A model generated the notes under the pieces. That model saw only the letters and a program-made list of their open reading frames with translations, ran no database searches and had not been told where the DNA came from. Positions 1 through 9,901 of a DNA stretch of 64,000 nt are shown here, piece by piece. Positions within the stretch are counted from its first letter, which is position 1. Each line of letters opens with the position of its first letter. Both the position numbers and the translations under genes were made by a program. The DNA comes from an uncultured Geobacteraceae bacterium (lineage in GTDB: Bacteria > Desulfobacterota > Desulfuromonadia > Geobacterales > Pseudopelobacteraceae). The stretch is taken from the NCBI GenBank assembly GCA_903862245.1, contig CAIOXL010000016.1, positions 1-64,000 of the forward strand, written 5' to 3'.

Positions 1-187
1 AACAGGGGAAATGTACCACAAAACAAGCAGCGAATCAAGGAAAAAATCACATATAACTAAATAATATTAGATACTTATGTTAACTTTGACCTTTGTGCGA
101 GGGCATCATGTTTTACTCTTATAAAAAATAAACCGTTTTATTGCAACTTTTTTTTCGAAGAAACGGAAATAAATTTAAATCTATTTT
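1..187. other. AT-rich non-coding stretch beyond ppk1
   Basis: No reading frame of useful length is visible. The stretch is rich in A and T runs and stops in every frame. It lies downstream of the minus-strand ppk1 gene and probably holds its transcript end, but I see no clear GC stem followed by a T run. Confidence 0.5.
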
Positions 188-2488
188 TCAGAGTCCTGTG
201 AAAGAATTTTTTTTGTTATCTAACAGATTTATTTTTTTCTTTTTTTTGGATTTCATCTTTTTCAGTGTTTCCCGAACCCGTTTTTCAGCTCTCAAAATCA
301 GAGTACGATGACTGCCTTCGACCAACCCCTCAAGAGGACTCCGCTGAACGTACCTGCCATCGGGTTGCATATCCCAGGAAGAGCGCTGATCAGCAAGATG
401 CGTGTCGAATATTAACCCCAACTCTTTCGCTAATTCCGGCGGCCCCACCGGGCAAAGAATTTCAACCCGGGCCTCCAGATTACGCTTCATTGCGTCGGCA
501 GAGGCGATAAAGTATTCGTCCGCACCGCCATTACGGAAATAATAAATTCGGGCATGCTCGAGGAATCTGCCAACCACGCTGACCACTCTGATATTCTCGG
601 AGAGACCTGCAATCCCCGGCCGCAGACGACAGGTATCGCGAACAACCAAATCAACCGTTACCCCTGCCATGGAAGCCCGGTATAATGCCCGCACTACATC
701 ACCATCTTCCAGTGCGTTTATCTTGAACCGAATTAATCCTTCCCCGCCAGCGCGGTGAATAATAATCTCATGTTCTATTTTGTCAAGCAATGTTTTTTTC
801 AGCATCCGTGGCGCCAGGGCGAGACGTGAATATTTACGTTTGAGCAGAAAGCCGGTCGTAAGAAAATTGAACAGTTCGGTGACATCCTCCGCGATCTCCT
901 GATCGCAGGTAAGTATCCCCACATCGGAGTACAGGCGGGCCGTATCAGCATGGTAATTGCCGGTTCCGATGTGCAGATAGCGCCGCAGTCCGTTATAATC
1001 CTGCCGCACCACCATGATGACCTTGCAGTGGGTTTTCAGACCGACAACACCGTAGGTAACGTGAACCCCCGCTTCCTCCATGCGCTCCGCCAGGCTGATA
1101 TTGGTCGCCTCGTCAAAACGGGCCTTCAGCTCGACCACTACCGCAACCTGCTTGCCGTTGTGGGCTGCCAGGATCAGGGCATCGATGATGCGGCTTTGGC
1201 GGGAGGTGCGGTAAAGGGTCATCTTGATTCCGCGCACTTTGGGATCGGTCGCCGCCTCGCGCAGAAAACGCTCGACCGAGGTGGAGAACGATTCGTACGG
1301 GTGCTGCAGTAAAATAGCGCCGGCCTCGCGGATAATATGAAAAATATTGCGCTGCGACTGCAGTTGCGGATGATCGACCGGGTGGTGCGGGGGGTCATGC
1401 AGGCGCGGAAAATCGAGCTGCGTCAATTCAAGAAGATCACGCTGGGCGAGGAGCCCGGGGACTTCAAACACATCCGTCGCCTCATCCAGTTCCAGCTCTG
1501 CGGCCAGCCGGCCACGATGTACCGGGTCCATGCCGCTGCCGATCTCCAGCCGCACGATCGGGGCAAACTTCCGCTCCTTCAGCTCCGATTCGATCATCTC
1601 CATCAGGTCGTCGGCTTCTTCTTCATCCTTTTCCGTATTGGCGTTCCTCGTCACCCGGAACAGCTCACATGACACCACCTCCATGCCGGGAAAGAGCATA
1701 TCCAGGTTGTTCATCATGACCTCTTCCAGACGAATGAAATGTTCCCCCTTGCCGATTCTGATAAAGCGGGGGGTTCCGGCGTTGACCGGCACCTTGATCC
1801 GCACCAGCGAACTCTGCCGCCCCCTTGCGTAGCGCAGCGACACCAGAAGATTAAGGGACAGGTTTGAAATAAAGGGAAACGGGTGGGCGGGATCGATTGA
1901 TTGTGGTGTCAGGAGCGGAAAGATATTCGAATAATAAAACTCCCTCAGCAGCTTCTTTTCCTTTGGGGTCAACTCGTCGTAGCACTCGATCAGGATATTT
2001 TTTTCTTCCAGCAGGGCGCGTATTGCAGCGAAAGCCTGCTCCTTGCAAGCTTCCATATCCCGCACTTCAGCATAACATTCTGTCACCTGCTGCCGCGCGG
2101 TGCGACCATCAAGCGACAATTCCCGCATACCTGCCCCGATCTGCTGCTTCAAACCGCCGATTCGCTTCATGAAAAATTCATCCAGATTGCCGCTGACGAT
2201 GGCAATGAATTTGAGCCGTTCCAGCAGCGGCGTGCGCTCATCCTCGGCTTCATGCAGCACGCGGCGATTGAACGACAGCCAGGTCAATTCCCGGTTCAAA
2301 AACCATTGGCTGTCGTACAGATCAAACTCCGGGGGGACAGACAGCGGCACCGGAAGCGGCACGACGCACTCCGCCGCCTTCACGGTTTTCTCTTTTTTCA
2401 GCTTGGGCGGCTTCGGGACAACAGCATTTTCCGCTCCGCGTTTTATTTTTTTTGGTGCCTGTTTCTTGCCGGACTGGTTCACTTTCAC
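188..2488 (-). CDS. ppk1: polyphosphate kinase 1
   Basis: Polyphosphate kinase makes long inorganic polyphosphate chains from ATP and runs the reverse reaction. The 766-residue protein has the PPK1 layout: an N domain beginning near QWFLNRELTWL at about residue 61, a middle domain, and two phospholipase-D-like C domains. The phospho-accepting histidine should be H487 in KTHCK, followed by HIGTGNYH at 506-513. The start is a GTG preceded by GGAGG four bases upstream. Two oddities: about 57 extra N-terminal residues rich in Lys and Pro, and a Lys-rich C-terminal tail encoded by A-rich DNA. The gene is alone and divergent from the rep helicase. The family call is secure. Confidence 0.95.
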   Translation of the reverse strand: MKVNQSGKKQAPKKIKRGAENAVVPKPPKLKKEKTVKAAECVVPLPVPLSVPPEFDLYDSQWFLNRELTWLSFNRRVLHEAEDERTPLLERLKFIAIVSGNLDEFFMKRIGGLKQQIGAGMRELSLDGRTARQQVTECYAEVRDMEACKEQAFAAIRALLEEKNILIECYDELTPKEKKLLREFYYSNIFPLLTPQSIDPAHPFPFISNLSLNLLVSLRYARGRQSSLVRIKVPVNAGTPRFIRIGKGEHFIRLEEVMMNNLDMLFPGMEVVSCELFRVTRNANTEKDEEEADDLMEMIESELKERKFAPIVRLEIGSGMDPVHRGRLAAELELDEATDVFEVPGLLAQRDLLELTQLDFPRLHDPPHHPVDHPQLQSQRNIFHIIREAGAILLQHPYESFSTSVERFLREAATDPKVRGIKMTLYRTSRQSRIIDALILAAHNGKQVAVVVELKARFDEATNISLAERMEEAGVHVTYGVVGLKTHCKVIMVVRQDYNGLRRYLHIGTGNYHADTARLYSDVGILTCDQEIAEDVTELFNFLTTGFLLKRKYSRLALAPRMLKKTLLDKIEHEIIIHRAGGEGLIRFKINALEDGDVVRALYRASMAGVTVDLVVRDTCRLRPGIAGLSENIRVVSVVGRFLEHARIYYFRNGGADEYFIASADAMKRNLEARVEILCPVGPPELAKELGLIFDTHLADQRSSWDMQPDGRYVQRSPLEGLVEGSHRTLILRAEKRVRETLKKMKSKKKKKINLLDNKKNSFTGL

Positions 2489-2529
2489 ACGCCCTCCTGA
2501 AATTCAGAACACATTAACGAATGAGCCGG

Positions 2530-2557
2530 ATTGTATCGTATCCATCTGATTTTGCAA
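2530..2557 (-). promoter_or_regulatory. candidate sigma-70 promoter of ppk1
   Basis: On the minus strand TTGCAA (2552-2557) and TACAAT (2530-2535) are 16 bases apart and lie about 45 bases upstream of the ppk1 start. Assigned by motif only. Confidence 0.45.
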
Positions 2558-2645
2558 CTTGTTTGATCGCCGGTGCGGACGTATTTTCGACCAGCGCTGC
2601 ATCACGGTTTGCATCCCCACCTGCAACCATGCTACACCATACGGC

Positions 2646-4652
2646 ATGAAACGACTCAACCCGCCACAGCATCGCGCTGTCAAAACCATTGAAGGGGCCC
2701 TGCTGATCCTTGCCGGCGCGGGCTCCGGCAAAACCCAGGTGATTACCACCCGAATTGTTCACCTCCTGAAAGAGCAGCGGGTTCCGGCTGAAAACATCCT
2801 GGCGGTAACGTTTACCAACAAGGCCGCCCGGGAAATGAACGAACGGGTGGGCGGCATGGCCGGCGCTCTGGCCAAAGGCATCGTCATTTCCACCTTCCAT
2901 TCACTCGGCGTCCGTATTCTGCGGCGTGACATCCGGGCGCTCGGTTTTAAGCCCAACTTTTCCATCTACTCCACCTCCGATCAGGCCGGGGTCATCCGCC
3001 AGGCCGTTCGCGAACGGGACATCGACCCGAAGAAGATCGATCCGGACCGGATTCTCTGGAAGATCTCCGCCCTGAAAAACCGCCTGATCGGTCCGAAAGA
3101 GTTTACCCCGGACCGGCATGACCCGCTGGAGATTGCCACCGCCGCCGTCTACCCCCGCTATCAGGAACTGCTGAAGGGATTTAACGCCATCGACTTCGAC
3201 GACATCATCATGCTCGCCGTGCGGCTGCTGCAGACCACCCCGGCTATTCTTGGACACTGGCAGGAGTGCTTTCGCTACATCATGGTGGATGAGTATCAGG
3301 ACACCAACGCATCGCAATACCTGTTGATTTCGCTGCTGGCACAAAAACATGGCAACATCTGCGTCGTCGGCGACGACGACCAGTCGATCTACGGCTGGCG
3401 CGGCGCCGAAGTGCAGAACATCCTCAATTTTGCCCAGGATCATCCCGGCTGCGTAACCATCAAACTGGAGCAGAACTACCGTTCCACCGGAGCCATCCTT
3501 GATGCCGCCAACAGTGTCATAAAGAATAATCAGCTGCGGACGGACAAGGCGCTCTGGACAGCCGGCGGCAAGGGGCGGGAAATTGATCTGATTGTGGCGG
3601 AGAGCGAAGAGGACGAAGCGAACCGGGTCGTGGAGCAGATCATGCTGGAGCAGTACCGCGAAAAACTGCGCTGGTCCGATCTGGCCATCCTGTATCGTTC
3701 CAACGCCCAGAGCCGGGCCTTTGAGGAAAAACTGCGACTGGAGCGGATCCCCTACGTAGTGATCGGGGGGCAGCAGTTTTATGAACGGAAAGAGGTCAAG
3801 AATGCCATCGCCTACCTCAAGGTCATCGACAACCCCAGCGACGAGGCGTCACTGCTCCGCATCATCAACTTTCCCCGTCGGGGAATCGGCGACACGACAC
3901 TGATAAAGCTGAACCAGTGGTCCATGGACCATAACGTGCCGCTGTTTCAAACCATGGAGCGGGCGGGAGAAATCGGGGAAATATCCGCATCGTGCCGGAA
4001 GACGGTACTGGGGTTTCACGCCATGATGAAGGAGGTCATGGCCGGTTTCACCAACCACAACATGGGGTCGCAGGTCAATACCCTGTTCAACCGGCTGCGT
4101 ATCGAAGACGAGCTGTACCGGACCCTCAACGATGCCCCCCAGGCGCGCAAGCGGATTGAAAATATCGAGCAGGTAGTCAACTCGCTCGCCGCCTATGAAG
4201 CTCAAAATCCGCGAGGGACGCTGTCGGCATTCCTTGAACGGATTTCGCTCATGGATGAGGACAAGCCGGCCGAGGACGGCACAGAGCATGGCACCAACGC
4301 CGTCACCCTGATGTCGCTGCATTCAAGCAAGGGGCTTGAATTCAGCCACGTCTGGCTGGTCGGGATGGAGGAAAACCTGCTGCCGCACAAACGCTCCATT
4401 GAAGAGGACCCGACCGTGGCCGAAGAGCGCCGCCTCTGCTATGTCGGCATCACCCGGGCCAGAAAACATCTCACCATCTCCCGCTGCCTGACCCGCCGCA
4501 AATACGGCGCGGTGGAAGGGCGCATGCCGAGCCGTTTTCTGGCCGAGATTCCGGAGCACCTGTTGAATGGTGTTGCGACCGGTGGAGGAGACAATAGCGC
4601 AGAGCCGGAAGATCTGGCCGCAGATTTTTTTGCACGGATGCTGGCGGAGTAG
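2646..4652 (+). CDS. rep: Rep/UvrD-family ATP-dependent DNA helicase
   Basis: A superfamily 1A 3'-5' DNA helicase that unwinds duplex DNA at stalled forks or repair sites. Visible motifs are the Walker A AGAGSGKT (residues 23-30), motif Ia with TFTNKAAREM, the Walker B DEYQD (215-219), GDDDQSIYGWRGA, and the QNYRSTG motif. At 668 residues and with this motif wording it resembles Rep (E. coli Rep is about 673) more than the longer UvrD. The frame is open 29 codons further upstream, but the ATG at 2646 gives the family's usual beginning (MKRLNPPQ). No good ribosome binding site precedes it. PcrA/UvrD is the alternative name. Confidence 0.88.
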   Translation: MKRLNPPQHRAVKTIEGALLILAGAGSGKTQVITTRIVHLLKEQRVPAENILAVTFTNKAAREMNERVGGMAGALAKGIVISTFHSLGVRILRRDIRALGFKPNFSIYSTSDQAGVIRQAVRERDIDPKKIDPDRILWKISALKNRLIGPKEFTPDRHDPLEIATAAVYPRYQELLKGFNAIDFDDIIMLAVRLLQTTPAILGHWQECFRYIMVDEYQDTNASQYLLISLLAQKHGNICVVGDDDQSIYGWRGAEVQNILNFAQDHPGCVTIKLEQNYRSTGAILDAANSVIKNNQLRTDKALWTAGGKGREIDLIVAESEEDEANRVVEQIMLEQYREKLRWSDLAILYRSNAQSRAFEEKLRLERIPYVVIGGQQFYERKEVKNAIAYLKVIDNPSDEASLLRIINFPRRGIGDTTLIKLNQWSMDHNVPLFQTMERAGEIGEISASCRKTVLGFHAMMKEVMAGFTNHNMGSQVNTLFNRLRIEDELYRTLNDAPQARKRIENIEQVVNSLAAYEAQNPRGTLSAFLERISLMDEDKPAEDGTEHGTNAVTLMSLHSSKGLEFSHVWLVGMEENLLPHKRSIEEDPTVAEERRLCYVGITRARKHLTISRCLTRRKYGAVEGRMPSRFLAEIPEHLLNGVATGGGDNSAEPEDLAADFFARMLAE

Positions 4653-4694
4653 GGTTCGACTTCTGCTGTCTTGTTTTCCGTATCCCGGCCCGGT

Positions 4695-6551
4695 TCATTC
4701 GGACTTTTTCCCGCCGATAATTTCGTCCACCCGCACCCCGTCCAATGTTTCTTCCACCTGCAGCGCCTCGGCAAGCAGATCAAGTGTGGCACGGTTGGCG
4801 CGGAGCAACTCGTCGGCCTGCTGCTCCGCCGTGCTGATAAACGAGGCTATTTCCTGGTCGATGCGCCACGCCATTTCCTCGGAGAAGGTTTTCTCCTCGG
4901 CGAGCTTCATCCCCAGAAACGGGTGTTCCTCCCCCCGGCTGAAGGTTACGGCCCCTATTTTTTCGCTCATCCCCCACTGGCAGACCATCTTCTCCGCCAG
5001 GTCGGTAACAACTTTCAGATCGCTCTGGGCGCCGGTGGACACCTCGCCGAACACCAGCCGCTCCGCTACCCGCCCCCCCATGGTCACCGTCAGCCGCTTC
5101 TCCAGATAGCTCTGGGGATAATGGTGACGATCGTCCTCCGGGAGCTGCTGGGTCACTCCCAGCGCCATGCCATGGGGAATGATCGTCACCTTGTGGATCG
5201 GGTCGGTGCCGGGGAGCAGTCTGGCCACCAGGGCGTGTCCCGCCTCATGGTACGCGGTGATCCGCTTCTCTCCGGGCGAAATGAACATCTTCCGCTCCCC
5301 CCCCATCAGAATTTTGTCCTTGGCCTTCTCCAGATGCACCATAGTAACCTGGGCAGCATCCTCCCGCGAAGCGAGGATGGCCGCCTCATTCACCAGGTTT
5401 TCCAGATCAGCGCCGGTCATTCCCGGCGTACCCCGGGCAACGACCCCCAGATCGATCCCCGCTGCCATGACGATCTTGCGCACATGGACCTGGAGGATTT
5501 TTTCGCGGTCGCGCCAGTCGGGGCGCTCGATCACCACATGCCGGTCGAAGCGCCCGGGACGGAGCAACGCCGGATCGAGCACGTCGGGACGGTTCGTGGC
5601 GGCCAGAACGATGACTTCTTCGTGCTGGTCAAAACCGTCCATCTCCGACAGCAGCTGATTCAATGTCTGTTCCCGCTCATCATGTCCACCGCCAAAGCCC
5701 GCCCCGCGGCTGCGTCCCACCGCATCCAGTTCGTCGATAAAGATGATGCTGGGAGCGGCCTTCTTGGCGTTGGCAAACAGGTCGCGCACCCGGCTGGCAC
5801 CGACCCCGACGAACATCTCGATGAACTGTGACGCGGAGATACTGAAAAAATTCACCCCCGCCTCTCCCGCCACCGCCCGGGCCAGGAGGGTTTTGCCGGT
5901 CCCGGGTGGGCCAACCAGCAGCACCCCCTTTGGCACCTTGCCGCCGATCCGCTCAAACTGCTTCGGCTTGCGCAGGTAGTCAACGATCTCCTTCAGCTCC
6001 TGCTTGCTGCTTTCCATGCCGGCCACGTCATCGAACGTCACGGAGATCTTCTTCAGGGGCATATAGGTTTTTGCCCCCGATTTGGCAAAACCGCCCAGCA
6101 TCCCGCCCGCGCCCTGATTCCGCATGGAACGCAGTCCGACAACCCAGATGGCGATGATGATCAGCCAGGGTGCAAGACTGATCAGCGCAGTGATAAAGAG
6201 AGACGACTCCATGGATGTGGCCGTTACCTCGACAGTGTGTGCCGTCAGGTCCGGCATCAGGGTCTGATCGGCAATGGGTGGCAGGACGGTGTTGAACGCG
6301 CTGACCTCCCGCACGACGGTTTTCCCCTGGACCTGTTCACTCACCTTGACCTTCGCCCGAAACTCACCTCTGACAGTGGTTCCCTTGATACTGATTTTTT
6401 TGACGTTGTCAGCCGCTATTTCGCAGCGGAAACGGCTGTAGCTGATCTCCGCACTCTGGGGTCCTCGCTGGGTAAGGTAGGCAAAATACCCGTTGAATAC
6501 GATGATGGCCAGCATGATGACAAGTAACTTTTTCCAGAAAGGTTGGGACAT
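4695..6551 (-). CDS. ftsH: ATP-dependent zinc metalloprotease FtsH (stand-alone paralogue)
   Basis: A membrane-bound AAA+ protease that extracts and degrades membrane and short-lived cytoplasmic proteins. The 618-residue protein has a first membrane helix at about 8-25, a periplasmic segment, a second helix at about 117-142, Walker A GPPGTGKT (214-221), Walker B FIDE (271-274), the second region of homology with RPGRFDR, and the zinc site HEAGH (435-439). I place the start at the ATG at 6551, which has GAGG eight bases upstream and begins just before the first helix; the frame is open further upstream without support. This is the second ftsH in the window, the other being at the right edge. 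It is convergent with rep and divergent from the DUF255 gene. Confidence 0.93.
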   Translation of the reverse strand: MSQPFWKKLLVIMLAIIVFNGYFAYLTQRGPQSAEISYSRFRCEIAADNVKKISIKGTTVRGEFRAKVKVSEQVQGKTVVREVSAFNTVLPPIADQTLMPDLTAHTVEVTATSMESSLFITALISLAPWLIIIAIWVVGLRSMRNQGAGGMLGGFAKSGAKTYMPLKKISVTFDDVAGMESSKQELKEIVDYLRKPKQFERIGGKVPKGVLLVGPPGTGKTLLARAVAGEAGVNFFSISASQFIEMFVGVGASRVRDLFANAKKAAPSIIFIDELDAVGRSRGAGFGGGHDEREQTLNQLLSEMDGFDQHEEVIVLAATNRPDVLDPALLRPGRFDRHVVIERPDWRDREKILQVHVRKIVMAAGIDLGVVARGTPGMTGADLENLVNEAAILASREDAAQVTMVHLEKAKDKILMGGERKMFISPGEKRITAYHEAGHALVARLLPGTDPIHKVTIIPHGMALGVTQQLPEDDRHHYPQSYLEKRLTVTMGGRVAERLVFGEVSTGAQSDLKVVTDLAEKMVCQWGMSEKIGAVTFSRGEEHPFLGMKLAEEKTFSEEMAWRIDQEIASFISTAEQQADELLRANRATLDLLAEALQVEETLDGVRVDEIIGGKKSE

Positions 6552-6718
6552 GGGAGCAGCCTCGCGCAAAATATGTTTGGTTACTGTAGTTATACCGCCA
6601 TACAGAAATATGGCAAGGTGCGGCAGGAGATTGATATTACTCGGGTTGAAAACTGTGGTAGCATGCCGCATTATCCGTGGCGAAATTTCATAAAAACCGC
6701 ATTCATCTGGAGACCCGC

Positions 6719-8821
6719 ATGGCCTCACCGAAAGATACCGCCGCGTACGTCGCAAGCCTGATGGCACTGGACAAAGCAACCCTGCCGGCTGACGGCGGCA
6801 CACGCTTTAACCGCCTCATTTTCGCCCGCAGCCCCTACCTGCTGCAGCATGCCGAAAATCCGGTCCAGTGGTACGAATGGGGAGCAGCCGCGTTCGACGC
6901 CGCCCGCAGAGAGAACCTGCCGATCCTGCTTTCCATCGGTTACGCCACCTGCCACTGGTGTCATGTCATGGCCCATGAATCGTTTGAGGATGATGAGGTT
7001 GCCGCCCTGCTGAACCGCCATTACATCTGCATCAAGGTCGACCGGGAGGAGCGCCCCGACATCGACGATTTTTATATGGCCGTAGCCCAGACGCTGACCG
7101 GAAGTGGCGGCTGGCCGCTGAACATCTTCATGACCCCGGACAAACAACCGTTCATGGCCATAACCTACCTCCCCAAACGGGGACGGAACGGCATGAGCGG
7201 CCTGATGGAACTGCTGGCCAATATCGCCACACTCTGGCGGCAGCGACCGGACATGATTGAAAAGAACTGCCGCGGGATCATGGAAGCTCTGACGGATGCC
7301 CGGCAGCGGCGGGAGGATGCAGGTTCCCCGGATGTGACCGCCGCTTCAGGGAAGGCTCTGGCGCAGCTGCAGAAAATTCATGACCGGGAGAATGGCGGGT
7401 TTGGCACCGCTCCGAAATTTCCGATGCCGATTTACCTGAGCTGGCTGATTGGCCAGGGGGGTGATGACCGCCCGGAGGTGACGGAGATGGCACTCCGGAC
7501 CCTGCGGAAGATGCGGGGGGGCGGTATCTGGGACCACCTTGGCGGAGGGCTGCACCGCTATTCCGTTGACAGCAGCTGGCTGGCGCCGCATTTCGAGAAG
7601 ATGCTGTACGACCAGGCCATGCTGGCCCGGGTGGCAATCGAGGCGTATCTAATATCCGGGGATCGTTTTTTCCGCACCATGACGGAGGAGATTTTCGCCT
7701 TTGCCGAGCGGGAGCTGCAAACGGCCGGCGGCGCTTATTGCTCTGCGCTGGATGCCGATTCAGAGGGAATTGAGGGGAAATTCTACCTGTGGGACAAGAG
7801 TGAAATTGACGACTGTCTTGGCCCGGACTCTGCTCTGTTCTGTCGCTTCCACGGGGTGACCGGCCGGGGCAATTTCGAGGGGCACACCATCCTTGTCGCT
7901 CCGACCTTGCTGGCCGGATTCTGCCGCCGCGAGCGGGTTGACCACATCAGTACCGGAGAGTTGCTGGAGCGGTGCCGCGCAAAACTTCTGGAGCGGAGGG
8001 AAGAGCGCATCCGCCCGCTCAGGGATGACAAAATTATCACCTCCTGGAACGGACTGATGATCGGGGCGCTCGCCACCGCAGGAATTGTCTGCGGCGAGCA
8101 GGAGTACATTACCAGCGCCGCCCGTGCGGCGCACTTCATCCTCGGCGCTCTCCGCCGTGCCGATGGCAGGCTGCTGCGCAGTTATCTGAACGGAGCATCG
8201 GACGTACCGGCTTTTCTGGAGGATTACGCGTTCCTGACCGGCGGACTGCTGGACCTGTATGAGGCGACCCTAGACGAAAAGTGGCTGAATGAAGCACGGC
8301 AGTTGGCAGATGAAATGCTGCGCCTGTTCCGTGATCCGGACTCCGGCGAGTTCACCCTGACCGGCCACGATGCGGAGCAGATGCCGGCCCGGGTGTCGTC
8401 CGACCACGACGGTGTAACGCCGTCGGCCCTCGGCCGCACCGCCCATGTACTCTACCGCCTGGCATGGATTGACGACCGGCCGGAACTGCGTGAATCGGCG
8501 CGCAGGGCGCTGGATGGCATCATGGGTGACATTCAGGACAACCCTCTGGGGCAGTTGGGCGCCCTGCAAACTCTCACGCTGCTGGAAACGGAGCCGACCA
8601 TCGCCACGTTCGCCGGAGCCACCCATACGGCTGAAGCATTCATCCTTAACGCAGCCCTGCGCAGTCATACCATCAACGCTCTGATCGTCCGGTGTGAAAA
8701 ACAGGGCGCTCCTCTCTCTGTTACCCTCTGCCTGCCCGGCACCTGTTACCCGGCAGTTTCCACCCCCGGTGAACTTGAGCGACTGTTCCGACAGAATGGC
8801 GGAGTGGCCGGGGCAAGGTGA
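6719..8821 (+). CDS. thioredoxin-fold DUF255 protein (YyaL/SSP411-like)
   Basis: This 700-residue protein has an N-terminal thioredoxin-like domain (DUF255) with the CHWC motif at residues 78-81, followed by a long helical region resembling six-hairpin glycosidase or N-acylglucosamine 2-epimerase folds. Such proteins are widespread and highly conserved but lack an agreed function; a redox or protein-folding role is often assumed from the CxxC. The ATG at 6719 has GGAG six bases upstream; an earlier in-frame ATG at 6677 lacks this. It is divergent from ftsH and followed after 100 bases by yhbY. Identity of the family is sure, role is not. Confidence 0.9.
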   Translation: MASPKDTAAYVASLMALDKATLPADGGTRFNRLIFARSPYLLQHAENPVQWYEWGAAAFDAARRENLPILLSIGYATCHWCHVMAHESFEDDEVAALLNRHYICIKVDREERPDIDDFYMAVAQTLTGSGGWPLNIFMTPDKQPFMAITYLPKRGRNGMSGLMELLANIATLWRQRPDMIEKNCRGIMEALTDARQRREDAGSPDVTAASGKALAQLQKIHDRENGGFGTAPKFPMPIYLSWLIGQGGDDRPEVTEMALRTLRKMRGGGIWDHLGGGLHRYSVDSSWLAPHFEKMLYDQAMLARVAIEAYLISGDRFFRTMTEEIFAFAERELQTAGGAYCSALDADSEGIEGKFYLWDKSEIDDCLGPDSALFCRFHGVTGRGNFEGHTILVAPTLLAGFCRRERVDHISTGELLERCRAKLLERREERIRPLRDDKIITSWNGLMIGALATAGIVCGEQEYITSAARAAHFILGALRRADGRLLRSYLNGASDVPAFLEDYAFLTGGLLDLYEATLDEKWLNEARQLADEMLRLFRDPDSGEFTLTGHDAEQMPARVSSDHDGVTPSALGRTAHVLYRLAWIDDRPELRESARRALDGIMGDIQDNPLGQLGALQTLTLLETEPTIATFAGATHTAEAFILNAALRSHTINALIVRCEKQGAPLSVTLCLPGTCYPAVSTPGELERLFRQNGGVAGAR

Positions 8822-8921
8822 CGGGAGCGGTATCCCATGGAATTGTGGTTTGCCAGCGGCTCATCCGTTATGCTATAGCATCAGGTATTCATTCACCCCA
8901 TCATCAGGAGCTCACAAACCT

Positions 8922-9242
8922 ATGCTGACCGGAAAACAGAAACGCCACCTGCGGGCCCTTGGACATAAACTGAAGCCGCTCATCCAGATCGGCAAAAAAG
9001 AGATTGAAGAAGCTCTGGTTGCTGAAACAAATATGTCCCTTGACCATCACGAACTGATCAAGGTGAAACTCCTTGAAAGCTGCATGCTGGACAAACATGA
9101 AGCATCAGAAACCCTGGCCGAAGCCTGTCAGGCCGATGTTGCCCAGATTCTGGGCAAAACATTCCTCCTCTACCGCGCGGCAACACCACCCGTAATTGTT
9201 CTCCCCAAGGCGGATGCTCCGGTGAAATCAAATCCGGCATGA
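8922..9242 (+). CDS. yhbY: YhbY-family ribosome-assembly RNA-binding protein
   Basis: A 106-residue CRM-domain protein. YhbY associates with pre-50S ribosomal particles. The diagnostic run LDHHELIKVKLLES and the closing IGKTFLLYR are present, with the basic start LTGKQKRHLRALGH. The ATG at 8922 follows GGAG by 11 bases; a longer open frame upstream lies inside the previous gene and is not the family's start. The glycine-rich GxxG loop of CRM domains is reduced here to IGKKEIEEA. Its stop overlaps the gph start by four bases (ATGA), so the two are translationally coupled. Confidence 0.92.
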   Translation: MLTGKQKRHLRALGHKLKPLIQIGKKEIEEALVAETNMSLDHHELIKVKLLESCMLDKHEASETLAEACQADVAQILGKTFLLYRAATPPVIVLPKADAPVKSNPA

Positions 9243-9901
9243 CCATCCGGGCCGTTTTTTTTGACCTTGACGGCACTCTGGTGGATTCTCTGCCGGACCT
9301 GACCGATGCGGTCAATCATATCAGGAGCCTCTTTTTCCTACCGCCGCTGACAGAATCGGAGGTGCGCCTGAAAGTCGGCAAGGGGGCACGGCATCTGGTG
9401 CAGCAGGCGCTTCCCGACGCGGCAGGCACCGATATTGACCGCGCGCTCACCCTGTTTCTGGACTTCAACAGGGAGCATATCGCCGACAAGAGCCGGCTGT
9501 ATCCCGGCATTTTGGAAGTACTGCAAGAGCTTGCCGCCCGCGACATCAAGATGGCGGTGATCACCAACAAGAATGAAGAACTGAGCAGGCTTTTGCTGCA
9601 GACCCTCGGGGTTTCCCCGTTTTTTGCCGGCATCGCCGGTGGAGACACCTTCCTCGAGAGAAAGCCGTCCCCCCTCCCCTTGCTGTACAGCGCGGCAAAC
9701 CTGGGTGTGGCTCCGGCGGAGTGCCTCATGGTCGGCGACAGCATCAACGACATTCAAGCAGCACGGCAGGCCGGCATAACCTCAATCGGCTGTACCTGGG
9801 GGTATGGCAGTATGGAGGAAGTGAGCGACGCTGACAGCTTTGCCGGGACGCCTTTGGCATTACTCGCGTCACTTGCTGCCGCTTCAGGAAGCGGACCGTG
9901 A
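9239..9901 (+). CDS. gph: phosphoglycolate phosphatase, HAD family
   Basis: A 220-residue haloacid-dehalogenase hydrolase that probably removes phosphate from 2-phosphoglycolate formed during DNA 3'-end repair or from oxygenation side reactions. Motif I is FFDLDGTLVDS with nucleophile D9 and acid D11, motif II is VITNK, and motif IV is MVGDSINDI near residue 165. The alpha-helical cap lies between motifs I and II, as in Gph and PpaX. It overlaps yhbY upstream (ATGA) and the aldehyde oxidoreductase downstream (GTGA). The substrate is inferred; pyrophosphatase PpaX-like activity is a possible alternative. Confidence 0.88.
   Translation: MTIRAVFFDLDGTLVDSLPDLTDAVNHIRSLFFLPPLTESEVRLKVGKGARHLVQQALPDAAGTDIDRALTLFLDFNREHIADKSRLYPGILEVLQELAARDIKMAVITNKNEELSRLLLQTLGVSPFFAGIAGGDTFLERKPSPLPLLYSAANLGVAPAECLMVGDSINDIQAARQAGITSIGCTWGYGSMEEVSDADSFAGTPLALLASLAAASGSGP

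Noticed and set aside
1897-2549. Several plus-strand frames opposite ppk1
   Set aside because: Shadows of ppk1; no ribosome binding site or domain.
4671-5831. A 386-codon open frame on the plus strand
   Set aside because: It lies antisense to ftsH, whose codon pattern and motifs are secure; the frame is a by-product of GC-rich third positions and has no recognisable domain.
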